The notes beneath the pieces were generated by a model, which worked only from the letters and a program-made list of their open reading frames with translations, had not been told where the DNA came from and did no database searches. Shown here piece after piece: positions 16,339-24,453 of a DNA stretch of 36,860 nt. How positions within the stretch are numbered: position 1 is the first letter of the stretch; each line of letters begins with the position of its first letter. Origin of the DNA: Planctomycetota bacterium (GTDB taxonomy: Bacteria; Planctomycetota; Phycisphaerae; WQYP01). The stretch covers positions 1-36,860 of the forward strand of contig JAJZJL010000039.1 of the NCBI GenBank assembly GCA_021810145.1, given 5' to 3'. A program made the position numbers and the translations under genes.

Positions 16339-17329
16339 GATATCGCCTTGGTATGAGCACCATGGCCGCGAGCCTGCCAAATCGGCCCGGATCGCATTTG
16401 GTTGCGGCGTCGAAAACAATCCGCGCCAAATTCAACTCCGGAAGGTGCTCGCATTGGATAACAATGATGCCCGGCCCATCTTCCGGCAGTTGGTCAATCG
16501 CCCGGTACAAGCCATTGGTCAATAAACGACGAAGTTGGGCGACATGAGAAATTTCCGTAGTGGCAATGGAGGTGTCCGATTGTTCTTTCGCGTCCCGCAG
16601 CACGGCAGTTCCGAGCCCATTGAGGACAAATTCAAAAGGAAGATCAGGGTGCATGGCGATGGCGTCCTCGGTTGCCACCCGAATCCGGTCGACGATTTCC
16701 TCCGCAATCGCCGCATTGAGGCCCGGATATTTGTCCTCATCGGTGTTCATTTGGGATAAATGCGGATCAAACTTGACCTGAATATTGAACCGCGTGTCCC
16801 GGCCGCCGGGCAATGAGTGCAGCACGCTTAGACCTAAATTCATGACCCATTTTTCCCACTCTTCCATCTCCAGGTTTTTGCATTCAATTGTCACGGGGTG
16901 GGCCTGATAGTGCGCCAGAATGTCATATGTTTTCCGGGCATTGGCAGTGACGGGAAAAACGATCTCAAGACCGGCGGCACGGAGGACCGCGGCAATCTGA
17001 ATTTCAAGGAAAGTTGCCCCCGATTCGTCACGCCTGAGCGCCTGGATTTTTGTCCCCACACCCGGTGCGGATTCTAATAATGTCAGTGCCGATCCAAGGT
17101 CGCGTATAAAGTCCAACACCATCGTGCCCTGGCCAATCAGATGCGCAGCCACAAAATTGGGCTTGCGCGATTCGAAAACCTCTGTCCACCAGTCTGTCCC
17201 AAAATAGCGTTGCATCACCTCCAGAGCAGCGCGCAATTGAACCGCGTTGGCACGCATGGCAGCTCCATAATCAGGGGCATCCCACCAATTATTCGTTGCC
17301 CACCATGGCAGTTTAATCTCGCGTGACAT
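16223..17329 (-). CDS. PD-(D/E)XK nuclease-like hypothetical protein
   Basis: This is a 368-residue soluble protein of unknown family. The middle region has the order expected of a restriction-endonuclease-like fold. A helix with Glu109 (GATFLEIQIAAVLRAAG) is followed by Asp136 (TYDILAH), then a strand with Glu149 and Lys151 (VTIECKNL). The N-terminus is Trp-rich (LPWWATNNWW) and may bind a partner or ligand. GAGGTG precedes the ATG and overlaps the stop of the trbB remnant, only ten bases away, so the gene was probably coupled to trbB. It converges on the DUF6338 operon. A nuclease role is inferred from the motif only. Confidence 0.6.
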   Translation of the reverse strand: MSREIKLPWWATNNWWDAPDYGAAMRANAVQLRAALEVMQRYFGTDWWTEVFESRKPNFVAAHLIGQGTMVLDFIRDLGSALTLLESAPGVGTKIQALRRDESGATFLEIQIAAVLRAAGLEIVFPVTANARKTYDILAHYQAHPVTIECKNLEMEEWEKWVMNLGLSVLHSLPGGRDTRFNIQVKFDPHLSQMNTDEDKYPGLNAAIAEEIVDRIRVATEDAIAMHPDLPFEFVLNGLGTAVLRDAKEQSDTSIATTEISHVAQLRRLLTNGLYRAIDQLPEDGPGIIVIQCEHLPELNLARIVFDAATKCDPGRFGRLAAMVLIPRRYLNDYRPGLLFSNRHAAYHTLAGERAIGVLHDNLGLVDG

Positions 17330-17338
17330 CGTTTCACC

Positions 17339-17498
17339 TCATCCATGACCCACAGCGGACCCCGGTTTCGCCCGGCCGCCATCCTCTGGATTACAGCACC
17401 TTTTATACCCCCACGGATCGTAAAAGGATCGTGACACAATCGGCTTGCGTAATATATACCTACCGTCGCTGAAATCAGCAACCCGTGGTATTTCCGAT
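17339..17498 (-). pseudogene. trbB: trbB remnant, C-terminal piece left of the insertion
   Basis: Reading leftwards from the insertion element, the frame gives SEIPRVADFSDGRYILRKP and ends at TGA 17339-17341. Without the element and one target copy it joins in frame to the piece at 18951 (VVSEIPR continuing to VADF). This corresponds to the end of TrbB, the VirB11-type hexameric ATPase of conjugation systems. The last residues, after about KPIVSRSF, do not match what I expect of the family end. Confidence 0.6.
17483..17498. repeat. target site duplication, left copy
   Basis: CCGTGGTATTTCCGAT directly abuts the left inverted repeat of the IS1202-like element. An identical 16-base copy follows its right end at 18951-18966. 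The match is exact, so the insertion appears recent or at least undisturbed. Confidence 0.9.
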
Positions 17499-18950
17499 TG
17501 TTGTACCGAAGTAGAATTGTCACCCCTTAGCCGAAATAGAAGTGTCACCTTTAGGTCTGGTGTATACCAGGCAGAATGGAAAACTTACTTATGTCGGCAG
17601 CAGAGCGGGTTCGTCTGGATGCGATGCGTCGGATCGAACGCAACGAGGTGACGGTGGTATCTTCTGCGGTACTGATGTGTGTATCGCTGCGGCAGGCGCG
17701 TCGTCTATGGAAGCGGTATCGTCAGCAAGGCGCGGCGGGGTTGATCCACCGGTCGCGTGGCCGGGCGAGTAATCGACGGCTGGAGGAATCCTTGCGTGAG
17801 CGGATTGTGAAGCGTTATCAGGAGCGGTACGCGGATTTTGGTCCAACGCTGGCGTGCGAGAAGCTCTCGGAAGAGGGGCTGGTAATCAGTGCGGACACAT
17901 TGGTGTCGTTGTTAAAGCAGCGGCACCTGTGGCAACCGCGTCGGCGGCGTGGGAAGCACCGGATGCGGCGCGAACGGCGTGCGAGCTTTGGGAGCATGAT
18001 ACAGATGGATGGGTCGCATCACGATTGGTTTGAGGGGCGATCGGGGTGGTGTGTGTTGATGGTAATAATTGATGATGCCAGCAATCAGACCTACGCGCGA
18101 TTTTACCCTGCGGAGACTACCATGGCGGCGATGGATGCATTTGGTCGCTGGGTGAAGAAGCATGGAGTTCCCCGGAGCGTGTATGTGGATAGGCACAGCA
18201 TATATCGTGATGAGGATCATCCTGAAGAACCCACGCAGTTTGGGCGTGCGATGAAGGAGTTGCGGGTGGAGTTGATCTGTGCCCGCAGTCCACAGGCCAA
18301 GGGTCGGGTAGAGCGTCGGCACGCGGTATTTCAGGATCGTCTGGTCAAGGAGATGCGGCTGCGGAACATATCGGACATGGCGCAGGGCAACGCGTTATTG
18401 GAGAAGTTTTTTCTGGATGATTTGAACCGGCGGTATGCGGTAAAGCCGCAGCGTGAGAACGACCTTCACCGGGTGTTGCCACCGGATATGAACGTGGAAG
18501 AAATCCTGTGCGTGCAGGATCGTCGGGTGGTGGGTCGGGACTGGTGCATTCGTTGGCGGAACCAATGGCTGCAAATACCGGCGGCGCATGCGGACTTGGC
18601 GTTGGCGGGCAAGAAGGTGGTGGTGAAGCAAATGGGAAGCGGCGAGTTGCAGGTGTGTTACCAGGGCGAGAAGTTGGCATACCGGAAGCTCTCGGCGCGT
18701 CCGCAAGCGGGAGGTGCCAAGCCGTTGGCGATCAATCGTCGGGCATGGAAGCCGGGTGCGGATCATCCGTGGAAGAAGGGCGTGGTGGGCGGTGCGGCCC
18801 GCCAAAGCCGGCGTGGCGGCCCGGCTGCGGCTGCGGTCGGGGCTTCGCCCCCCCTGCGCCTGCGCCGGGCCGCCACACCGCAGGAGTATCGATGTCAGGG
18901 TGACATTTCTAAATCGGTTAACAGGGTGACATTTCTACTTCTTTACAACA
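17499..18950 (+). mobile_element. IS1202-family (ISTde1-like, formerly ISNCY) insertion sequence, 1452 bp
   Basis: The ends are TGTTGTA at 17499 and TACAACA ending at 18950. The imperfect terminal inverted repeats are about 50 bases and share GAAGTAGAA close to the tip. Each end holds two copies of TGTCACC (17519, 17543; complements at 18899, 18925). A single DDE transposase gene lies inside. The exact 16-base target duplication fits the ISTde1 subgroup of IS1202, for which about 15-18 bases is known as I recall it. The element interrupts trbB. Confidence 0.88.
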
Positions 18951-19000
18951 CCGTGGTATTTCCGATACAACCCGGCCAGGTGCGGCCGCAATTCGTTTAA
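17576..19000 (+). CDS. IS1202-family (ISNCY) DDE transposase
   Basis: This 474-codon frame encodes the transposase of the element. An N-terminal helix-turn-helix (about 25-55, VSLRQARRLWKRYRQQGAAGL) precedes an rve core with D145 (IQMDGSHHDW), D205 (YVDRHSIYR) and E246 (KGRVERRHAVFQDRLVKE). These motifs are characteristic of ISNCY/IS1202 transposases. The start is uncertain (ATG 17576 or 17591), as neither has a strong ribosome site. The family-like sequence ends near PGADHPWKKG (about residue 400). The remaining about 70 codons are low-complexity, run through a GC-rich hairpin and the right inverted repeat, and stop 50 bases outside the element in trbB DNA. Confidence 0.85.
   Translation: MENLLMSAAERVRLDAMRRIERNEVTVVSSAVLMCVSLRQARRLWKRYRQQGAAGLIHRSRGRASNRRLEESLRERIVKRYQERYADFGPTLACEKLSEEGLVISADTLVSLLKQRHLWQPRRRRGKHRMRRERRASFGSMIQMDGSHHDWFEGRSGWCVLMVIIDDASNQTYARFYPAETTMAAMDAFGRWVKKHGVPRSVYVDRHSIYRDEDHPEEPTQFGRAMKELRVELICARSPQAKGRVERRHAVFQDRLVKEMRLRNISDMAQGNALLEKFFLDDLNRRYAVKPQRENDLHRVLPPDMNVEEILCVQDRRVVGRDWCIRWRNQWLQIPAAHADLALAGKKVVVKQMGSGELQVCYQGEKLAYRKLSARPQAGGAKPLAINRRAWKPGADHPWKKGVVGGAARQSRRGGPAAAAVGASPPLRLRRAATPQEYRCQGDISKSVNRVTFLLLYNTVVFPIQPGQVRPQFV
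18813..18876. repeat. strong GC-rich hairpin at the 3' end of the transposase gene
   Basis: GTGGCGGCCCGG (18813-18824) and CCGGGCCGCCAC (18865-18876) are perfect 12-base inverted repeats. The inner hairpin is GGGGC-TTC-GCCCC. No T-run follows, so it is not a classical terminator. It could limit read-through transcription or translation, or be a small inserted palindrome that extended the transposase frame. Confidence 0.6.
18951..18966. repeat. target site duplication, right copy
   Basis: This 16-base sequence is identical to 17483-17498 and directly follows the right end of the IS1202-like element. Confidence 0.9.
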
Positions 19001-19175
19001 GAAACACCACCAGATTGATGGCCGAAGCAATGGGGCGTTGCGGTACCGTCTGGGAAACCTCTCCAATTAAATCTTCCAGGCGACACAAGGCGCTGTTGGC
19101 ATGAATTTTTCCCCAATCCCGGCGGGCGTCACGGCCAAAGAGGGGCCGTGCCAAGAGCCACCAAGGCCATCGGCA
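18951..19175 (-). pseudogene. trbB: trbB remnant, right of the insertion, 5' half missing
   Basis: The minus-strand frame reads KIHANSALCRLEDLIGEV, then SAINLVVFLKR and GRVVSEIPR. This is the HANSA-to-EIL region typical of the TrbB/VirB11 ATPase C-terminus. Upstream of KIHANSA the frame breaks. A different frame encodes ALVALGTAP, resembling the LKALGTG motif that should come just before it, so at least one frameshift is present. Walker A, the Asp box and the N-terminal domain are absent. The gene is therefore dead in this window. The stretch 19176-19363 up to sapC shows no gene. Confidence 0.65.
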
Positions 19176-19363
19176 ACCCCGCTCAACGGCCCGGCCCAAA
19201 GGGGTGCAATGCACCGAAGCGGACATTTTAATTTTGGCCTGACAATTTGATGGATTTTTGTTGCGTGGCAATAGATGCCGGATTATTATTGCCTTATCCT
19301 TCGCTTTGTAGATTATGACAGGCGGGGATGCCAATAGTTGTTTATTTTCTCATGGAGGTTTTT

Positions 19364-20101
19364 ATGACCGTCGGAACCAATACGGTGTTGTTTTATCAAA
19401 AGCCGGTGCTGCTGGATCGTGCCACGCACCGCAACGCCAAAATTAAATTGCGCGACGTCAGCTTTGAGTTCGCACGGGAGACCAACTCTGTACCGGTTAC
19501 CGCCTTGGAATTTGCCCGTGCCGCTACCGAATATCCCATCGTCTTTGCCGGCCCTTCCACTGATCGGCTTATGCCTGTAGTCGTGCTGGGATTGCGCAAC
19601 AATGAAAATCTTTTTGTGGATATCACCGGAAAGTGGACCAACAGTTACATTCCAGCGTTTATCCGCCGCTATCCCTTTGTTCTGGCGGAACGCAACAACG
19701 GACAGGATTTCAGTGTCTGCATTGATACGGCGTTTTCCGGCTGGGAAGCCCCAGACGGTGATTCGTTATTCGATGAAGCCGGCACGGAAACACCTCTTCT
19801 TAAGAACGTATTGGCCTTTTTGGGCCAGTATCAGGGCAACATCCGGCAGACTCAGGCCTTCACTGGGAAACTCAATGAATTGAATCTGCTGGTGGGAAGA
19901 GAGATTCGGGCGCGTGATACGAAGAATCAGCCCCTGGCCCTGCGTGGTTTCTATGCCGTCGATGAAGCCAAACTCAAAGCCCTTTCCAATGAACAAATCA
20001 CTGAACTTTACCGCACCGGATTCCTGGGATTGATTCATGCCCATTTAATATCGTTGGGCAATGTGGTCAAACTCGAACAGCAACTGCGCGACCGGGAATA
20101 G
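19364..20101 (+). CDS. SapC family protein
   Basis: This 245-residue soluble protein matches the SapC family, first named for a gene beside the Caulobacter S-layer gene; its biochemical role is unclear. Typical features are an opening strand with FYQKPVLLDRATHRNAKIK, then FEFARETNSVPVTALEFARA, YPIVFAG, a YIPAFIRRYPFVL motif and acidic C-terminal helices. The ATG at 19364 is preceded by GGAGG at five bases; frames opening earlier lack a site. It is followed after 18 bases by a radical SAM maturase gene, implying an operon. No serine or cysteine in a C/S-x-P/A-x-R maturation motif was seen in it. Confidence 0.85.
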   Translation: MTVGTNTVLFYQKPVLLDRATHRNAKIKLRDVSFEFARETNSVPVTALEFARAATEYPIVFAGPSTDRLMPVVVLGLRNNENLFVDITGKWTNSYIPAFIRRYPFVLAERNNGQDFSVCIDTAFSGWEAPDGDSLFDEAGTETPLLKNVLAFLGQYQGNIRQTQAFTGKLNELNLLVGREIRARDTKNQPLALRGFYAVDEAKLKALSNEQITELYRTGFLGLIHAHLISLGNVVKLEQQLRDRE

Positions 20102-20119
20102 AAAAAAAGGGGTATTGCC

Positions 20120-21388
20120 ATGAGCGATCAGGTCGCAAAGGCTAAAATGCCATTTCATATCATGGCCAAGCCCATCGGCCCAATCTGCAATCTGGATTGC
20201 AGTTACTGCTACTACCTTGAGAAGGAAAAGCTGTTTCCCAGTCACCACAAGGCGGCGGATTTTCGGATCAGTGATGCCACGCTGGAGTTATTTGTCCGAC
20301 AATACATTCAATCCCAGCCCAATAAAATAATATCCTTCGCCTGGCAGGGTGGCGAACCTACGCTTATGGGATTAGAGTTTTTTCGCCGGGTGGTGGAATT
20401 GCAAAAGCGATTCTGCCCGCCGGAAAAACAGATTGAAAACGCCCTGCAAACCAATGGCACACTATTGGATTCAAACTGGTGTAAATTCCTCAAGGAAAAT
20501 CACTTCCTTCTCGGTTTGTCGATCGACGGCCCACGCGAATTGCACGATCGCTATCGCGTGCTCCGCGGAGGCAAACCGAGTTTTGACCTGGTCATGCGGG
20601 GCCTGGCGTTACTCAAAGACCACGCTGTGGATTTCAACACCCTCACCGTGGTGCACCGGGAATTGGCCTATCAACCCCGTGCAGTGTACGAATTCCTGCG
20701 GGAACACGGTAGCGATTACATGCAGTTTATCCCCCTGGTGGAGCGATTCACCAAAAGCAAGGAAAAGGAACTGGCCAATCCGCCACCGCTGAAAGTATTG
20801 TCGCCCGAACTCAAAGTTGCCCCGTGGTCGGTTGAACCTTTGCAATTCGGGCTGTTTCTTAGTGATATGTTCGACCTGTGGATCAAGCGAGACGTGGGTA
20901 AGATTTCAGTGCAGACCTTTGATGTGCAATTGGGAATATGGGCGGGCCGGGAAGCAGGCTTGTGCATTTTCGCTCCCACCTGCGGCGGTGCCCTGGCCAT
21001 GGAACATAATGGCGATCTTTACGCATGCGACCACTTTGTTTTTCCGGAATACCGTCTGGGCAATATTCATCAGCAGCCCATAGCGGAAATGGTCGAATCA
21101 CCGATTCAGAAAAAATTCGGACTTGACAAACAAAACTCTCTGCCCGCTTACTGCCGGCGCTGCGAAGTGCGTTTCGCCTGCAATGGTGAATGCCCTAAGA
21201 ATCGCTTTGCCATCACACCCGATGGTGAACCGGGGCTGAATTATCTTTGCGCGGGCTACAAGCATTTTCTCAACCATATCCGCCCACAAATGGAGATCAT
21301 GGCACAGCTTATCAATTCTGGCCGCCCCGCATCCGAAGTTATGCAAATTATGGCGCAACGCGAGAAAGTCAAAATTGGCGAAAAATGA
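20120..21388 (+). CDS. anaerobic sulfatase-maturating enzyme-type radical SAM/SPASM protein
   Basis: Enzymes of this type oxidise a Cys or Ser of a client sulfatase to formylglycine under anoxic conditions. The radical SAM cluster motif is CNLDCSYC (C23, C27, C30), with an early GGEPT motif. The SPASM region has eight cysteines at 282, 288, 303, 345, 348, 354, 358 and 377. Their spacing closely follows that of the Clostridium perfringens enzyme. Asp304 right after C303 matches its catalytic base position. The length of 422 residues is slightly long for the family. AAAAAAAGGGG lies upstream. No sulfatase gene is present in the window, so the client is elsewhere or different. Confidence 0.9.
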   Translation: MSDQVAKAKMPFHIMAKPIGPICNLDCSYCYYLEKEKLFPSHHKAADFRISDATLELFVRQYIQSQPNKIISFAWQGGEPTLMGLEFFRRVVELQKRFCPPEKQIENALQTNGTLLDSNWCKFLKENHFLLGLSIDGPRELHDRYRVLRGGKPSFDLVMRGLALLKDHAVDFNTLTVVHRELAYQPRAVYEFLREHGSDYMQFIPLVERFTKSKEKELANPPPLKVLSPELKVAPWSVEPLQFGLFLSDMFDLWIKRDVGKISVQTFDVQLGIWAGREAGLCIFAPTCGGALAMEHNGDLYACDHFVFPEYRLGNIHQQPIAEMVESPIQKKFGLDKQNSLPAYCRRCEVRFACNGECPKNRFAITPDGEPGLNYLCAGYKHFLNHIRPQMEIMAQLINSGRPASEVMQIMAQREKVKIGEK

Positions 21389-21473
21389 TAATTGATCCTC
21401 AATGGGACGGGGGCGTTGATATCCCTGTGGTCGCTGCAAACTCCCCGCCGTTGCGCGGCACACTTGGGCCATT

Positions 21474-23339
21474 TCACTGCGAGTGCTTCGCCAACCAATT
21501 TTTGGCTGTGATGTCCCCCGCATCAGCCGCTTTTTTATACCAATATTCGGCCTTCTGGTTACTCTTTGTGACACCCTTGCCGCGATGATAAGCCCCGCCA
21601 AGGCCGGTCATCGCCGACGCACTGCCAAGGCCAGCCGCCCTCTTCCATAACTTAATTGCACGGCGATAGTCTTGTGCAACACCTCGGCCCCCAGCATACA
21701 GATATCCGAGACCATATACGGCATCGGGGTATCCTGCGTCCGCAGCCTTCTTCCACCACTTGAACGCCGATTTGTAGTCGCGGGCCACACCGTGGCCATA
21801 AAAGAAAAACAATCCCAGGCGATACATCGCGAAGGCGTTGCCAGCCACCGCGGCCTTTCGAAGCCAAACTAAAGCCTTGCGTTTACTTCGTTTTACCCCT
21901 GCCCCATTGCCGTAGAGCGAGCCAATGCCATACATCGCCATGGCGTTGCCGGCAGCGGCAGCCTTCCGCCACAGGATCATCGCCTTAGAATAGTTCCGTG
22001 CAACTCCCAAGCCGTTCGCATAGTAAGAACCAACCTCATACAGTGCGGCGGGGACCCCCTCCTTTGCCGCCCGCTTAAACCATTTTATCGCCCGCTTGTG
22101 GCTTTGCTTTACCCCCCATCCTTTTTCGTACAGCATGGCAACTCCATACACCGCGCGACTGCTGCCAGCGGCAGCCGCCCTCCGCAGCCAAAACATCGCT
22201 TGGTGGTAATCGTGCTTGACTTCATGGCCTTTGGCATACAGCACACCCAGTGTATACATGGCCTCGACATTCCCCGCCGCCGCCAACTGCTGCAGCCAAA
22301 TTGCTCGTTGCTCTCGCCTGGTTCGCGTTGGGCGCAGCGGATGCCCCACCGCCCATCGGCACAGACGTTTCACCGCTGCCTGGTACCCGGAAGCGGGCTT
22401 GATGTCGCGATCGGCGGAATGTGGAGGGAGGAGAGCGGAGATAGCGGCGAGAATGACATCCGCCGGACCGTTGCCCCTAATTTGAAACCCCGGTATTCTC
22501 GGCGTGCGGAAATCCGCAATCGCCAGCGGTCGGACGCTGCGCCCGGTCCTGATGCGGGTGGTCGCCAGTACCGGACGGAGCATAAGCTCGCCGTGGCGGG
22601 AGGCGTACAACTTCACGGTCGATATCGACGGCGCGGCGGCTGACACGCCGGGTTTGAACACCGCGGACACGATGGTACCGCCCAACAGGTGGGGCTGAAA
22701 CAAGTCAAGGCTCGCCTTTGGCTCTGACTCGAATCTGAACCATGATGCCGCCGACAGGCCTTCGCGCAAAAACCCCCGCAAGCGACGTATTGAAAAATCA
22801 ACGCGTTTGTACCGCAGGCTGAAGGCAATTCGAAAATTGCCCGGCCAAGGATGCGATTTTCTCTCCGACAGGAAACCGTTACCGCCAAATTCCACGTTGC
22901 GAGCAACCAGTAGGTCGGTTGGATGTTTTGGTGATATGGTCAATGCGATGGTGGCTTTCCCATCGGACTCCCAATAGATCGGGATACCTCTGGACAACAT
23001 TACCAGCGCAACCGAGATCGCCCCCTTCTTATACGCCCATAGCCTGTAGTTATAGTTACGCACGGTTCTGACCCCGTGCGGATTTGAGTTGGGCCATTGA
23101 GATTCCTGAAAAAAGCTGAAGGTTTTAATCGTTGGTATTTTGGTTTGTGCAGGAGTGTGCACCTTGCCGAGCCACCGAAGCACTTGCCCGAATTGCAGGC
23201 GCGGTAGACCTTTTTCAGATCCTCTGACCGGCGGCACACGGCACAAGATTGCGAGAAATAGCAAAATCGCGAGACAGGGACGGCGGAGGAAATGCAGGGA
23301 ATGGCGATGCAGAACAATTTTGGCCTGTTTTGCGAACAT
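21474..23339 (-). CDS. RHS-linked secreted partner C with Sel1-repeat tail
   Basis: This 621-residue exported protein is made of two parts. The N-terminus has a signal segment (LAILLFLAILCRVPPVRG). A domain of about 300 residues follows that is related to the products at 23381 and 25794, sharing LQFGQVLRWLGKVH, an ESDGKATIAL strand and a CRWAVG end. Residues about 345-621 hold seven 36-residue Sel1/TPR-like repeats and a partial eighth (pattern AMYxLGxLYxxGxGVxxD). The start at 23339 has GAGG eight bases upstream. The gene follows partner B by 42 bases in the same operon. Function is unknown; Sel1 repeats bind proteins or glycans, so it may bind a surface partner. Confidence 0.75.
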   Translation of the reverse strand: MFAKQAKIVLHRHSLHFLRRPCLAILLFLAILCRVPPVRGSEKGLPRLQFGQVLRWLGKVHTPAQTKIPTIKTFSFFQESQWPNSNPHGVRTVRNYNYRLWAYKKGAISVALVMLSRGIPIYWESDGKATIALTISPKHPTDLLVARNVEFGGNGFLSERKSHPWPGNFRIAFSLRYKRVDFSIRRLRGFLREGLSAASWFRFESEPKASLDLFQPHLLGGTIVSAVFKPGVSAAAPSISTVKLYASRHGELMLRPVLATTRIRTGRSVRPLAIADFRTPRIPGFQIRGNGPADVILAAISALLPPHSADRDIKPASGYQAAVKRLCRWAVGHPLRPTRTRREQRAIWLQQLAAAGNVEAMYTLGVLYAKGHEVKHDYHQAMFWLRRAAAAGSSRAVYGVAMLYEKGWGVKQSHKRAIKWFKRAAKEGVPAALYEVGSYYANGLGVARNYSKAMILWRKAAAAGNAMAMYGIGSLYGNGAGVKRSKRKALVWLRKAAVAGNAFAMYRLGLFFFYGHGVARDYKSAFKWWKKAADAGYPDAVYGLGYLYAGGRGVAQDYRRAIKLWKRAAGLGSASAMTGLGGAYHRGKGVTKSNQKAEYWYKKAADAGDITAKNWLAKHSQ

Positions 23340-23380
23340 CTCATTAACCTCGATAGACAACGCCAAATATAATCGAACCC

Positions 23381-24442
23381 TCACGGCCTTGGGTTTGGGC
23401 CATTGGGCGCAGGCCCAGTATCGGGGTGGGCCGTGGTCAAGGCCGTAAATGGTGTCACGGCCCATTTGACAAATCGCCTTCGCAGAAGATTATATTCTGC
23501 GGACGTACCTCGAAGTGGCGGGAGGTTAAATATCCGCACAAAAATTCCGGCCATTCGCTTGGTTGTAACGGTACGCCAAGGCAGCGCTGCCCGAGGCTTG
23601 GAACCACGGATTTTTCGTATTGCTGGCCATTCTTTCACGGGTAGCGTCCCGATGTCGGACACGAACGCATCGCCAGTCGGGAAATATATCGACCGAATCG
23701 GAAATGGACTCCGTTTCGCGGAGCGAAAGACGACGCGAATCGGCACCGAGCGGCCACGAGGCGACGCCGTGAGAATGTATAGCGACGGAACAGGGGCAGC
23801 ATGGAAATCTATTCCTTTGGCGTGCTGCAGAGCCAACTGCAACCCGGTAAACAGGTGCAAGGCAATTACAGGGCAGGCGGACGGCTTATTGCTAAAATGC
23901 AACTTAGCAGTGATTCCGGCCGGCAGACTCAAGCGGGCAGCAACTTCTGGCGTTATGACCCCCACCGTTTCGATCCAAATTCCGCCACTCGCCCAAAGCA
24001 CCGCATTGGGATTGCTAGGGGAAATACAGGCAAGCAAGCTCTGTTTGCCATCAAATACATAATAGAAAGTGGCACCGTTCGAAAGGAAAAGGAGTTCCGC
24101 ACAAGCACTTCCTCCCCGGACCACGTACGCCCTCCATCCAAATTTTCCGTAAGGAGGGGGAATTGGAGGCAGTCCGGCGGCGGGCGGTGCTCCACCTCCT
24201 ATGACAAAATGGAATCGATTTGACGCCGAGGATCGTGACATGTCGAAGCACGGATGTTTTCCTTTGAGCATTTTCACTATCCCGCCGAACCGTAGTGTCC
24301 GGGCACCCGCCGCCCCCTCCGACGCTCGGGCCGCGCCCACCGCTATCACTAAAATAAGGGATATCGCCAAGAACCTGATGCATTGATTCGGCACGATCGC
24401 GGGAGCCAATGTGGCTTTCTGATATATAGACAATGGAATCAT
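23381..24442 (-). CDS. RHS-linked secreted partner B
   Basis: This 353-residue exported protein belongs to no family I recognise. A signal segment (FLAISLILVIAVGAARAS) precedes a domain opening with LRFGGIVKMLKGKHPCFDMS. The central block is YYVFDGKQSLLACI, and it ends with LRRRFVKWAVT. The same landmarks, in the same order, occur in the product at 25794 (VTFGRVMRLLETEHPKLDLS, YYTFDGKRGFLALV, LRRRFIRWVTT), so they are paralogues. The ATG at 24442 is preceded by GAGGAA. It begins 12 bases after the stop of the orphan RHS tip gene. An immunity or surface-partner role is inferred from position only. Confidence 0.7.
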   Translation of the reverse strand: MIPLSIYQKATLAPAIVPNQCIRFLAISLILVIAVGAARASEGAAGARTLRFGGIVKMLKGKHPCFDMSRSSASNRFHFVIGGGAPPAAGLPPIPPPYGKFGWRAYVVRGGSACAELLFLSNGATFYYVFDGKQSLLACISPSNPNAVLWASGGIWIETVGVITPEVAARLSLPAGITAKLHFSNKPSACPVIALHLFTGLQLALQHAKGIDFHAAPVPSLYILTASPRGRSVPIRVVFRSAKRSPFPIRSIYFPTGDAFVSDIGTLPVKEWPAIRKIRGSKPRAALPWRTVTTKRMAGIFVRIFNLPPLRGTSAEYNLLRRRFVKWAVTPFTALTTAHPDTGPAPNGPNPRP

Positions 24443-24453
24443 CTTCCGGTTCC

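Noticed and set aside
17483-17498. the target duplication as a dif/pdif-type Xer recombination site
   Set aside because: Some IS1202-family elements target pdif sites, but neither the 16 bases nor the rejoined flanks show the two 11-base Xer half-sites, and the site lies inside the trbB coding region.
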